A stretch of DNA of 64,000 nucleotides, from contig NZ_JAIRBA010000008.1 in assembly GCF_022008365.1 (NCBI RefSeq), positions 45,384-109,383 of the forward strand, written 5' to 3'. Origin of the DNA: Aequorivita vitellina. Its GTDB lineage: Bacteria; Bacteroidota; Bacteroidia; Flavobacteriales; Flavobacteriaceae. Under the pieces are notes generated by a model. It worked only from the letters and a program-made list of their open reading frames with translations. It was not told where the DNA came from and did no database searches. This document shows positions 18,880-27,553 of this stretch, in pieces. Position 1 is the stretch's first letter; each line of letters begins with the position of its first letter. A program made the position numbers and the translations under genes.

Positions 18880-19803
18880 TTGAACATTGAACAATACACA
18901 TATCTACTCGCCAATCCGCAGAAAATAACTTCTGAGGATTTAACCGCATTGGATATGCTCATAAAAAAATACCCCTATTTTCAAAGCGCGCGCGCCTTAC
19001 AACTAAAAGGTTTAAAAAATAAAAACAGTTATTTGTACAATGACGCATTGAAACTTACCGCAGCACATACTACTGATCGCGATATTTTGTTTGAATACAT
19101 CACTTCTGAAAAATTTATTCAGAATGAAATTTCACAAACCATTTTACAACATGATCCGTCGGTAGCAGAAATAAAAGTTGTTGTCGAAAATATTTCGGAA
19201 CAAATTAGTCTTGAAATAGACAAACAACTGAAAGCCGAAATGCAAAAGGCGGAAGATATTTTAAATCCCGAACTTTTTCAAAGAAAAGTGACTTCTATAA
19301 CCGAATTAGTTGAAAAGAAGACGGAAAAAAAGCAAGAACCTGAAGAAGTGCTACAGACTAACACACCTTTAGAATTTACAAAAGACGACACACATTCATT
19401 TGCCGAATGGTTAAAACTCACCAAAGCGAAACCTATTTCACGCACCGAAAATTCTTCGCCGAAAGAAGTTATTTTTACAAACGAAGACAACATAACACAA
19501 GATGAACGGGAGCGAAAATTTGAATTAATAGACAAGTTTATTCAAGAAAAACCAAAGATTATCCCTTCAGAAATAGAAAAAAAGGCAACTAAACAGGAAA
19601 AAAATATTTTAGAAAATTCACAGACACAACCAGTTGATTCCCTGATGACGGAGACTTTGGCTAAAGTTTATCTGCAACAAAAGAACTATAAAAAGGCAAT
19701 TCAAGCATATAAAATATTAATTTTGAAAAATCCCGAAAAAAGTGGTTTCTTTGCAGACCAAATTCGGGCAATAGAAAAATTGATTAATTCAGAACAATCA
19801 TGA
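18880..19803 (+). CDS. Tetratricopeptide-like hypothetical protein
   Basis: A 307-residue protein starting at TTG (MNIEQYTYLLANP); the only in-frame ATG nearby would remove the first 25 residues, which look family-like. The N-terminal helical region is followed by a charged middle segment rich in Glu and Lys. A C-terminal TPR-like unit (LAKVYLQQKNYKKAIQAYKILILKNPEKS, with the canonical A and P positions) is near residues 263-290. It overlaps secG by 4 bases (ATGA), so translation is coupled. The function is unknown; the position suggests an envelope or secretion role. Confidence 0.7.
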   Translation: MNIEQYTYLLANPQKITSEDLTALDMLIKKYPYFQSARALQLKGLKNKNSYLYNDALKLTAAHTTDRDILFEYITSEKFIQNEISQTILQHDPSVAEIKVVVENISEQISLEIDKQLKAEMQKAEDILNPELFQRKVTSITELVEKKTEKKQEPEEVLQTNTPLEFTKDDTHSFAEWLKLTKAKPISRTENSSPKEVIFTNEDNITQDERERKFELIDKFIQEKPKIIPSEIEKKATKQEKNILENSQTQPVDSLMTETLAKVYLQQKNYKKAIQAYKILILKNPEKSGFFADQIRAIEKLINSEQS

Positions 19804-20135
19804 GTACGTTTACAATATTTTTAGTTTTAATAATGATAGTGGCCTTTTTGTTGGTCGTAGTTATAATGGTTCAAAACCCAAAAGGTGGTGGACTTTCATC
19901 GTCATTTGGCGGTGGTGGTGGCGCACAAATTGGTGGTGTGCAGAAAACGAGCGACTTTCTTGATAAAAGTACGTGGACCCTTGCAACCATTATGCTTGCG
20001 TTAATTTTATTTTCAAACGTTTTTATAATGGGCGGCAATGTTGTACAATCAAAAACTTTTGACGAAAGTGCAATCCCTGCGGTTCCTACTACCCAAACTC
20101 CAGCGCCTGCTGCAACAGAAGATACTACAAACTAA
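19800..20135 (+). CDS. secG: Preprotein translocase subunit SecG
   Basis: A 111-residue protein with two transmembrane helices (about 2-22 and 56-76) and the cytoplasmic loop VQNPKGGGLSSSFGGGG, the hallmark of SecG. It assists SecYEG and SecA in Sec export. The C-terminal tail is rich in Pro, Ala and Thr, as in other Bacteroidota SecG. The start overlaps the preceding gene by ATGA, and a strong terminator follows. Confidence 0.93.
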   Translation: MSTFTIFLVLIMIVAFLLVVVIMVQNPKGGGLSSSFGGGGGAQIGGVQKTSDFLDKSTWTLATIMLALILFSNVFIMGGNVVQSKTFDESAIPAVPTTQTPAPAATEDTTN

Positions 20136-20156
20136 AACAGTTACAATATTATTTTA

Positions 20157-20190
20157 AAATGCCAGCTTCTGACAAGCTGGCATTTTTGTT
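20157..20190 (+). terminator. Terminator after secG
   Basis: Perfect 12-base arms (20157-20168 and 20174-20185) with a 5-base loop CTGAC, followed by a T-rich stretch. It separates the miaB-secG run from groES-groEL. Confidence 0.85.
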
Positions 20191-20215
20191 TTATATACTG
20201 TCAGTCTAACGGCGG

Positions 20216-20231
20216 TGGCACAATTTCTGCC
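20216..20231 (+). promoter_or_regulatory. Sigma-54-like -24/-12 element upstream of groES
   Basis: TGGCACAATTTCTGCC keeps the invariant GG and GC of sigma-54 promoters with exactly 10 bases between them; the -12 part is CTGC instead of TTGC. The start would fall near 20242, 44 bp before groES. It is also an inverted repeat (TGGCA/TGCCA), so an operator is an alternative. I see no TAnnTTTG in this interval. Confidence 0.35.
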
Positions 20232-20285
20232 AATTAGCAAACAAACATTTAAACTAAAGTTTAACAACTAAAAAATAAAATTGAA

Positions 20286-20561
20286 ATGGCATTAAAAATT
20301 CAACCACTTGCAGATCGCGTATTGGTTCAGCCGCAAGAGGCAGAGACAAAAACAGCTTCGGGATTGTACATTCCAGATTCGGCTAAAGAAAAACCACAAC
20401 AGGGTAAAGTAGTTGCTGTGGGCAAAGGAAAAGAGGATTATAAAATGACCGTAAAAGTTGGAGATACCGTGCTTTACGGAAAGTATTCTGGCAGCGAATT
20501 AAAATTTGACGGCAACGATTACCTCATCATGCGCGAAGACGATATACTTGCAATAATTTAA
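20286..20561 (+). CDS. groES: Co-chaperonin GroES
   Basis: A 91-residue protein. The N-terminal [12 protein letters not shown] and mobile loop [20 protein letters not shown] bind GroEL, and the roof-loop region GKGKEDYKM and C-terminal [10 protein letters not shown] are typical. It forms the heptameric lid of the GroEL cage in the cytoplasm. It is followed by groEL after 141 bp that contain a repeat palindrome. Confidence 0.97.
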   Translation: MALKIQPLADRVLVQPQEAETKTASGLYIPDSAKEKPQQGKVVAVGKGKEDYKMTVKVGDTVLYGKYSGSELKFDGNDYLIMREDDILAII

Positions 20562-20665
20562 TTTCTAAAGTAGAAACTTCAAATTCAAACCTTTAGGATT
20601 TGGAATTTTATTTTAAGATTTTCTTGAAAAGCAAATAATTAAGAAATTATAATATTAACCAAAAA

Positions 20666-20685
20666 ATTCCTGTCTTGACAGGGAT
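20666..20685. repeat. REP-like palindrome in the groES-groEL spacer
   Basis: Nine-base arms (20666-20674 and 20677-20685, one G-T pair) with a 2-base loop, followed by GATGACAAA. It ends 17 bp before the groEL ATG. It shares layout and the ATTCC start with the element at 16942-16959 and is probably a second copy of the same interspersed family. Confidence 0.55.
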
Positions 20686-20687
20686 GA

Positions 20688-22343
<1,656 letters not shown>

Positions 22344-22350
22344 CATATCG

Positions 22351-22427
22351 TTGAGACAAGGCATGCCTTGTCTCAACTGGAATTAAGGCATGCCTTGTCT
22401 CAACTGGAATTAAGGTGTGCCTTGTCT
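22351..22427. repeat. 26-bp perfect palindrome with 27-bp tandem repeats after groEL
   Basis: A perfect 26-bp palindrome (22351-22376, centre GCATGC) overlaps two exact 27-bp tandem units (22358-22384 and 22385-22411) and a diverged partial third (22412-22427). Each unit carries AAGGCATGCCTTGTCT. It lies between the groEL stop and its terminator, so it is transcribed as 3' UTR. Confidence 0.85.
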
Positions 22428-22444
22428 GTACTCAGTACTTAATT

Positions 22445-22480
22445 AAACCTAACAGGTCTCAGAACTGTTAGGTTTTTTTA
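22445..22480 (+). terminator. Terminator of groES-groEL
   Basis: Eleven-base perfect arms (22445-22455 and 22465-22475) with a 9-base loop, then TTTTTTA. The convergent M28 peptidase gene ends 5 bp further on. Confidence 0.8.
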
Positions 22481-22484
22481 TTTC

Positions 22485-23720
22485 TTAAAACGTAACCTCA
22501 ACTTCTTTCAGCTCTTCATTTCTTTTTATTGTAACCAAAGTCGTTTGCCCCTTTTCAAATTTTGAAAGGCTCTTCATATAACTCATCATATCGGTTACTT
22601 CAAAATCGCCCATTTTCACAACAACATCACCCTTTTGAAGTCCTGCTTTTTGTGCTGGTTTGTCTTCACTTACACCATCAATTCGCATTCCTTTTCCACT
22701 GAAAAGATAATCTGGAACCACGCCTAAAGTCACTTTAAATTCTGGCACAACTTCACTTTCGTTTTTGGTTTTTCTGAATGGAAGTTTCGGCTGATTGTCC
22801 AAATCTTTAATTATGCTGAAAATGTAATTTGAAACAGCTTTCATTCCCTCAAAATTCACCTTTTCAGTGTCATCACTGGGTTTGTGGTAATCTTCGTGTT
22901 GCCCAGTGAAAAAATGCAACACCGGAATATCTGCCAAATAAAACGAAGTATGATCGCTAGGGCCAACACCGCTTTCGTTTTCGGTAATCTTTAAATTTCC
23001 AGCATTTGCCAATACAGTTTGTTTTAAAATAGGCGAAGTTCCCAGACCATAAACCGCTAAGTTTTTTTCGGCATTGAGCCTACCCACCATATCCATATTC
23101 AGCATATAAGTTATTTTTTTTGTGTCGATAGTTGGGTTTTTTACGAAATAATTTGATCCCAATAAACCCTCTTCTTCCCCAGAAAAAGCGATAAAAAGAT
23201 AATTGTTTTTCTTCGGTTGCAGAGCGGAGTCGAAGCGAAGTGAATCTGCCAAATGCAACATCATTGCCACTCCGCTCGCATTATCGTCGGCGCCGTTATG
23301 TATTGCTTCGCCTTCGCGATACAGCGAACCTTCGCCGCCCATTCCCAAATGGTCGTAATGCGCGCCAATAACAACTGTATTTTCAGCCTTGTTATCTAAA
23401 TAAGCAATTACGTTTTCAGCGGTTTTAGTACTGTCGCCTTTTTCTGAAGTAAATTCGGCTTCTTGATGTGGATTCTTGCTCGCCTTGAAAGTGAATTTTT
23501 GAAAATAACCATTGGTACCTTTAGGTTGTAACCCAATATCTGCAAACCGTTTTGCAATATATTCGGCAGCCTTTTTTTCATCTGCACTACCTGTTTTTCG
23601 TCCTTTTAAACTATCGTTTGCCAAGATGGAAACGTCTTCTTTCATAGTTATAGGTTTCACTTTTGTTTCCTTACAAGAGAAAACCAATATTGCTAGAAAA
23701 ATCACTAAAATTGCACGCAT
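22485..23720 (-). CDS. M28 family metallopeptidase lipoprotein with PDZ domain
   Basis: A 411-residue lipoprotein (lipobox VFSC, Cys16) with an M28 zinc aminopeptidase domain. Metal ligands are visible in GAHYDHLG, NGADDNASG, SGEEEGLLGS, NMDMVGR and the late GPSDHTSFY. A C-terminal PDZ domain (about 325-411; GVSEDKPAQKAGLQKGDVV) probably binds substrate or partner. It likely trims peptides in the periplasm or at the surface. The start at 23720 is preferred over 23738 because the promoter lies between them. A repeat-like segment (23222-23233) is translated here as RFDSALQ. Confidence 0.9.
   Translation of the reverse strand: MRAILVIFLAILVFSCKETKVKPITMKEDVSILANDSLKGRKTGSADEKKAAEYIAKRFADIGLQPKGTNGYFQKFTFKASKNPHQEAEFTSEKGDSTKTAENVIAYLDNKAENTVVIGAHYDHLGMGGEGSLYREGEAIHNGADDNASGVAMMLHLADSLRFDSALQPKKNNYLFIAFSGEEEGLLGSNYFVKNPTIDTKKITYMLNMDMVGRLNAEKNLAVYGLGTSPILKQTVLANAGNLKITENESGVGPSDHTSFYLADIPVLHFFTGQHEDYHKPSDDTEKVNFEGMKAVSNYIFSIIKDLDNQPKLPFRKTKNESEVVPEFKVTLGVVPDYLFSGKGMRIDGVSEDKPAQKAGLQKGDVVVKMGDFEVTDMMSYMKSLSKFEKGQTTLVTIKRNEELKEVEVTF
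23222..23233. repeat. 12-bp repeat core inside the M28 peptidase gene
   Basis: GAGCGGAGTCGA is identical to 31147-31158 in the agmatinase gene. Here it sits in GCAGAGCGGAGTCGAAGCG, coding for FDSAL between two conserved strands. It resembles the core of short interspersed repeats common in Flavobacteriaceae. Two copies alone do not prove this. Confidence 0.35.
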
Positions 23721-23725
23721 ATCAT

Positions 23726-23733
23726 TACTTTTG
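23726..23733 (+). promoter_or_regulatory. -7 box for the TolB-like gene
   Basis: TACTTTTG is a perfect TAnnTTTG. The start site would be near 23740, about 12 bp before the ATG at 23752. It is interleaved with the opposing -7 box at 23736-23743. Confidence 0.6.
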
Positions 23734-23735
23734 TT

Positions 23736-23743
23736 CAAAAGTA
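23736..23743 (-). promoter_or_regulatory. -7 box for the M28 peptidase gene
   Basis: Minus-strand TACTTTTG forms, with the plus-strand box, an 18-bp palindrome (23726-23743). The start site would be near 23729, which excludes the upstream ATG at 23738. Confidence 0.6.
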
Positions 23744-23751
23744 CATTAAAA

Positions 23752-24879
23752 ATGAAAATATTTTATATCCTGCTGATTGTTTCGGTTTTTGCGAGTTGTA
23801 AAAATGAAGTGAAAAAAGCAGAAAACGAATCTCTCAATTCAACCGATAAAAATATAGATGCAGTATTAGACCCAAATACAAAAGACACGCTAATTTATCC
23901 CGAAGAAAAGCATTTTAAAAACATTCGTCAAGTTACTTTTGGCGGTGATAATGCAGAGGCATATTGGAGTTTTGACGACAGTAAGCTCATCTTTCAAAGC
24001 AACTATAAAAACTGGGGTGTTAACTGCGATCAAATGTTTTTAATGAATGTAGATGAAACTTTTAGAGACAAACAACCGCCAATGATAAGCACCGGGAAAG
24101 GCCGAACTACTTGCAGTTATTTTCTGCCCGACGGAGAGCACATTGTTTACGGAAGCACGCATTTAAAAGACGAAAACTGTCCCGAAGTGCCTGTAAAAAA
24201 AGATGGGAAATACGTTTGGCCGGTTTATGATAGCTTCGATATTTTTGTCGCAGATTTAGAGGGAAACATAACCGCTCAGCTCACTAATGAACCGGGTTAC
24301 GATGCCGAAGCAACCGTTTCGCCCAAAGGCGATAAAATTGTTTTCACCTCCATGCGCAGTGGCGATTTGGAACTTTATACGATGGATATTGATGGTAAAA
24401 ATGTGAAACAGATTACAAATGAATTAGGCTACGATGGTGGCGCATTCTTTTCACCTGACGGTTCAAAATTGATTTTCCGTGCTTCCCGCCCAAAAACCGA
24501 AGCGGCAATAAAAGAGTACAAAGATTTGCTCGCTCAAGGTTTGGTACAACCTACCGAAATGGAACTGTTTATCTGCAATGCAGACGGAAGCGAATTGCGG
24601 CAACTTACCCATTTAGGAAATGCAAATTGGGCGCCGTTTTTTCATCCTTCGGGCGAAAAGATTTTGTTCTCCAGTAATTTTGAAGCCGAACGAGGATTTC
24701 CATTTAACCTATATTTAATTGATATAGACGGTAAAAACTTGGAGCGCGTTACCCACGGTAGAACCTTTGATGCATTTCCAGTGTTTTCAAATGATGGAAA
24801 AAAGTTAGCTTTTTCATCAAATAGAAATAACGGCGGTAGTCGCGACACCAATCTTTTTATTGCCGAATGGCAAGATTGA
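23752..24879 (+). CDS. TolB-like beta-propeller lipoprotein
   Basis: A 375-residue lipoprotein (lipobox FASC, Cys16) with at least five WD40/PD40-type blades, recognised by repeated FSPDGSKLIF, VSPKGDKIVF, FHPSGEKILF and FSNDGKKLAF. PD40 propellers occur in TolB and in peptidase accessory proteins. There is no Pal-binding partner gene nearby, so it is not classical TolB. It is divergent from the M28 peptidase and shares its promoter region, so the two may work together on extracytoplasmic peptides; that link is inference. Confidence 0.82.
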   Translation: MKIFYILLIVSVFASCKNEVKKAENESLNSTDKNIDAVLDPNTKDTLIYPEEKHFKNIRQVTFGGDNAEAYWSFDDSKLIFQSNYKNWGVNCDQMFLMNVDETFRDKQPPMISTGKGRTTCSYFLPDGEHIVYGSTHLKDENCPEVPVKKDGKYVWPVYDSFDIFVADLEGNITAQLTNEPGYDAEATVSPKGDKIVFTSMRSGDLELYTMDIDGKNVKQITNELGYDGGAFFSPDGSKLIFRASRPKTEAAIKEYKDLLAQGLVQPTEMELFICNADGSELRQLTHLGNANWAPFFHPSGEKILFSSNFEAERGFPFNLYLIDIDGKNLERVTHGRTFDAFPVFSNDGKKLAFSSNRNNGGSRDTNLFIAEWQD

Positions 24880-24898
24880 AAAGAATAGCGATTTTTCT

Positions 24899-24926
24899 TC
24901 CGATTTTTATCGGATTTAGTTTTTTT
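24899..24926 (+). terminator. Weak terminator after the TolB-like gene
   Basis: Six-base arms TCCGAT and ATCGGA around TTTT, followed by TTTAGTTTTTTT. It is short, so termination may be partial, and the next gene follows on the same strand. Confidence 0.5.
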
Positions 24927-24959
24927 GAATTTCAATTTAACGAATAAATAAAACGGTTT

Positions 24960-26372
24960 TTGGATTTCATTAAACGCTATAAAATTCCCTTACTTTTCTC
25001 GATAATCGCTATCGTATTTTATATCAGTTTTGGATATCATTTGGAGCGTAATGATTTTACAAAATTAATTTTACGCTACGGTGCGCTTTTTATCATCGCC
25101 TATCTTTTTATAGAAAAGTTTAAACTTAATTTCTGGTTTTTAGCCAGTTTGGGGATTGTTTTTCGATTGATTTTCATTCCGGGAATCCCCAATCTTTCGC
25201 AAGATTTTTATCGGTTTCTGTGGGATGGACGGTTATTGATCCAGGGCGTTAGTCCGTATTTGTTCACGCCAGATTCATCAGCCATATTAAATAATTCAGT
25301 TGAACAATCACAACAATTAATTAACGGAATGGGGGCGCTGAACGCGAGCCATTTCAGCAATTATCCGCCTATCAATCAATTGTTTTTTACTATTGCCGCG
25401 CTGTTTGCGGGGAAAAGTATTTTAGGCTCAGCGATTGTGCTCCGCGTACTTATTATTTTTGCAGATGTTGGTATTTTGTACTTTGGAAGTAAAATATTGA
25501 AGAAATTTAACCTCCCTTTCAGAAATATTTTCTGGTATTTTTTAAATCCTTTTATCATAATTGAACTTACTGGAAATCTACATTTTGAAGGGGTAATGCT
25601 TTTCTTTTATGTGTGGGCACTGTATCTACTTTTTAATGGAAAATGGTTTCGGGCCGCAGTTTTGATTGGGGTTTCCGTTTCGGTAAAATTGCTTCCGTTA
25701 TTGTTTTTGCCTGTTTTTTTAAAATATTTTTCTACCCCGAAATTGAACAAGTCCTCACAGGTTGCTAAAACCTGTGAGGACTCCACGATTAACTTCAGAA
25801 AGCTCTTCAAATTCTATTTTATAGTTGGGCTTACTGTAATCGTTACATTTTTACCGTTCGTTTCTTCAGAATTTATCAATAATTTCACTTCAACCATTGG
25901 ACTTTGGTTCCAGAATTTTGAGTTTAATGGAAGTGTTTATTATATAATCCGTTGGATTGGATTCCAGGTTGTTGGCTGGAATATTATTGAAACCGTTGGG
26001 AAAGTTCTTCCTATAATTGTATTACTTTTTGTTTTGGGACTTGCTTTTTTTAGAAAAAATAAAACGCCGAAACAATTGATAACCGCAATGCTTTTTGCAG
26101 TTTCATTTTACTTTTTGCTTTCCACCACCGTGCATCCGTGGTACATCGCCACTCCCCTTTTGCTTTCGGTTTTTACGAGATACAAATTCCCAATTATTTG
26201 GAGTTTTGTGGTAATGCTGAGTTATTCGGCCTATGGTAAAAATGGTTTTGATGAAAAGTTATGGCTTGTGGCTTTAGAATATACTGTGGTTATTATTGTA
26301 GCCTTTTGGGAAATAAGCACTTCTAAATATCTATTCTTAAAACCACGACATAACGGCATTAAAAATAGTTAA
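24960..26372 (+). CDS. Multi-spanning mannosyltransferase-like glycosyltransferase
   Basis: A 470-residue protein with about 10-12 hydrophobic helices, starting at TTG (no ATG near the N-terminus). A loop after the second or third helix carries LSQDFYRFLWDGRLLIQGVSPY, the GT-C type acidic motif of polyprenol-phosphate-dependent mannosyltransferases. A KLLPLLFLPVF segment and a late THPWY-like loop (TTVHPWYIATP) also fit. It probably moves a sugar from a lipid carrier on the periplasmic face. A hairpin repeat at 25750-25782 is translated as a 12-residue hydrophilic insert. Confidence 0.72.
   Translation: MDFIKRYKIPLLFSIIAIVFYISFGYHLERNDFTKLILRYGALFIIAYLFIEKFKLNFWFLASLGIVFRLIFIPGIPNLSQDFYRFLWDGRLLIQGVSPYLFTPDSSAILNNSVEQSQQLINGMGALNASHFSNYPPINQLFFTIAALFAGKSILGSAIVLRVLIIFADVGILYFGSKILKKFNLPFRNIFWYFLNPFIIIELTGNLHFEGVMLFFYVWALYLLFNGKWFRAAVLIGVSVSVKLLPLLFLPVFLKYFSTPKLNKSSQVAKTCEDSTINFRKLFKFYFIVGLTVIVTFLPFVSSEFINNFTSTIGLWFQNFEFNGSVYYIIRWIGFQVVGWNIIETVGKVLPIIVLLFVLGLAFFRKNKTPKQLITAMLFAVSFYFLLSTTVHPWYIATPLLLSVFTRYKFPIIWSFVVMLSYSAYGKNGFDEKLWLVALEYTVVIIVAFWEISTSKYLFLKPRHNGIKNS
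25750..25782. repeat. Palindromic repeat inserted in a coding region
   Basis: Fourteen-base perfect arms (25750-25763 and 25769-25782) around a 5-base loop, with core CCTCACAGGTT/AACCTGTGAGG. It stays in frame and encodes roughly KSSQVAKTCEDST in a cytoplasmic loop of the glycosyltransferase. This core looks like a common interspersed element of Flavobacteriaceae rather than an evolved protein segment. Confidence 0.7.
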
Positions 26373-26456
26373 ATAAAAGGATTTTCAATTTTAATAATTC
26401 TGGGTAAAAGCTAGAGATTTCAATGGAAAAATTTGGCAGTTCGATATAAAAAATGT

Positions 26457-26492
26457 AATTTCATACTACTTAAAGATTAATTTTATACTATT
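26457..26492 (+). promoter_or_regulatory. Candidate operator of the first Xre/RES module
   Basis: Two 14-bp direct repeats (AATTTCATACTACT at 26457 and AATTTTATACTATT at 26479; 12 of 14 identical) begin 22 bp apart, two helical turns, and end at the antitoxin ATG. They are placed to bind the Xre-type antitoxin for autorepression. No canonical -7 box is visible. Confidence 0.5.
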
Positions 26493-26960
26493 ATGAAAAA
26501 GCCATATAAAGCCACCAATAAAATCAATTATGCCAAGGAGGCCCCCACCCATTTCTACGATGGAAACCTCGCCATTCCGTTAGTAGACATGACCTCCTAT
26601 CAAAAAATGCAAATTGTTAGAAATGGTGTTAGTAAAGCTTATTTAACCAAACTAAAAGAAGAAACATCATTAGATTACGACGCTTTAGCCCAAGCATTAT
26701 CTGTTACGCGTTCTACGCTCATCAATAAAAAAGGAGAGCAAAAATTTAACGATCATATTAGCGAAGGTATTATCGCCGTGGCAGAAATTTACTCTTTTGG
26801 TTATGAAGTTTTTGAAGACAAACGCAAGTTTAATCAATGGATGTTCACCGCAAATCAAGCACTTTCAGGAGCCGCCCCCTTTGATCTTATGGATAATCAA
26901 TTTGGCCGTGAGGAAATACGAAACCTCATAGGCCGTATTGCATATGGCGTTTATTCTTAA
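26493..26960 (+). CDS. Xre/MbcA/ParS-type antitoxin (DUF2384), module 1
   Basis: A 155-residue protein. A helix-turn-helix region (about 55-85; DYDALAQALSVTRSTLINKK) leads to the MbcA/ParS toxin-binding domain (about 95-155; FEDKRKFNQWMFTANQALSGAAPFDLMDN). It neutralises the RES toxin encoded 2 bp downstream and should repress its own promoter through the repeats just before the start. Order antitoxin-toxin and spacing are as in known RES-Xre systems. Confidence 0.92.
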   Translation: MKKPYKATNKINYAKEAPTHFYDGNLAIPLVDMTSYQKMQIVRNGVSKAYLTKLKEETSLDYDALAQALSVTRSTLINKKGEQKFNDHISEGIIAVAEIYSFGYEVFEDKRKFNQWMFTANQALSGAAPFDLMDNQFGREEIRNLIGRIAYGVYS

Positions 26961-26962
26961 CC

Positions 26963-27427
26963 ATGAAGGTTTTTCGAATAAGCAAAACACAATATGCAAA
27001 CGACCTGCAGGGAACGGGCTCTAAGCTTTTTGGTGGCCGGTGGAACCACATTGACACGCCCTGTATTTACACTTCCGAAAGTCGGTCCTTAGCGGTTTTG
27101 GAATACGCTGCCAATATTGCTATTGATTTTATTCCACGCGCACTGAGTCTCTGTGTTTTCGAAATTGACGATAATCAAATCTATACCGTTAAAGAGACAG
27201 ATTTGCCCGGAAATTGGCGAAACACACCTGCACCGAAGTCTACTAAAGATTTTGGTACTAAATTACTTCAGCAGGATAAGGCAATTCTAAAAATTCCTTC
27301 AATTATAATTCCGCAAGAATTTAATTACGTTATTAATCCGCTGACTAAAAACCCCTGCTTTAAATTACTAGAAACCAAAGATTTCGTTTTTGATTTGCGG
27401 ATTAAGGAGAATAGTGTAAATCACTAG
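26963..27427 (+). CDS. RES-domain toxin (NAD+ phosphorylase type), module 1
   Basis: A 154-residue RES protein. Members such as MbcT degrade NAD+ by phosphorolysis and arrest growth. Expected active-site residues are present: R5 and R26 (GGRWN), Y36 and S40 (YTSES) and E47 (LEYAA). The R26-Y36-E47 spacing matches the second toxin in this window. The gene is complete, so the toxin is likely active. It runs towards the GNAT-nitrilase gene from the opposite side. Confidence 0.93.
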   Translation: MKVFRISKTQYANDLQGTGSKLFGGRWNHIDTPCIYTSESRSLAVLEYAANIAIDFIPRALSLCVFEIDDNQIYTVKETDLPGNWRNTPAPKSTKDFGTKLLQQDKAILKIPSIIIPQEFNYVINPLTKNPCFKLLETKDFVFDLRIKENSVNH

Positions 27428-27553
27428 TTTTTCAGAAAATTTCGGTAGTGAGTAAATAAAATTAGCTTAAAGCGAAATATTTTTAAGAAAGTTAATTAAT
27501 GGAATGACCGTTCATTTGGTTGTTTCCGTTTAAAAATTTAAAACTTTAGTAGT

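Noticed and set aside
22351..22427. Possible CRISPR or attachment site after groEL
   Set aside because: Units are back to back without spacers, and there is no integrase or tRNA beside them.
23512..23751. Longer N-terminus for the TolB-like protein
   Set aside because: The extension lies antisense to the M28 peptidase gene and upstream of the -7 box; starting at 23752 gives a clean lipoprotein signal.
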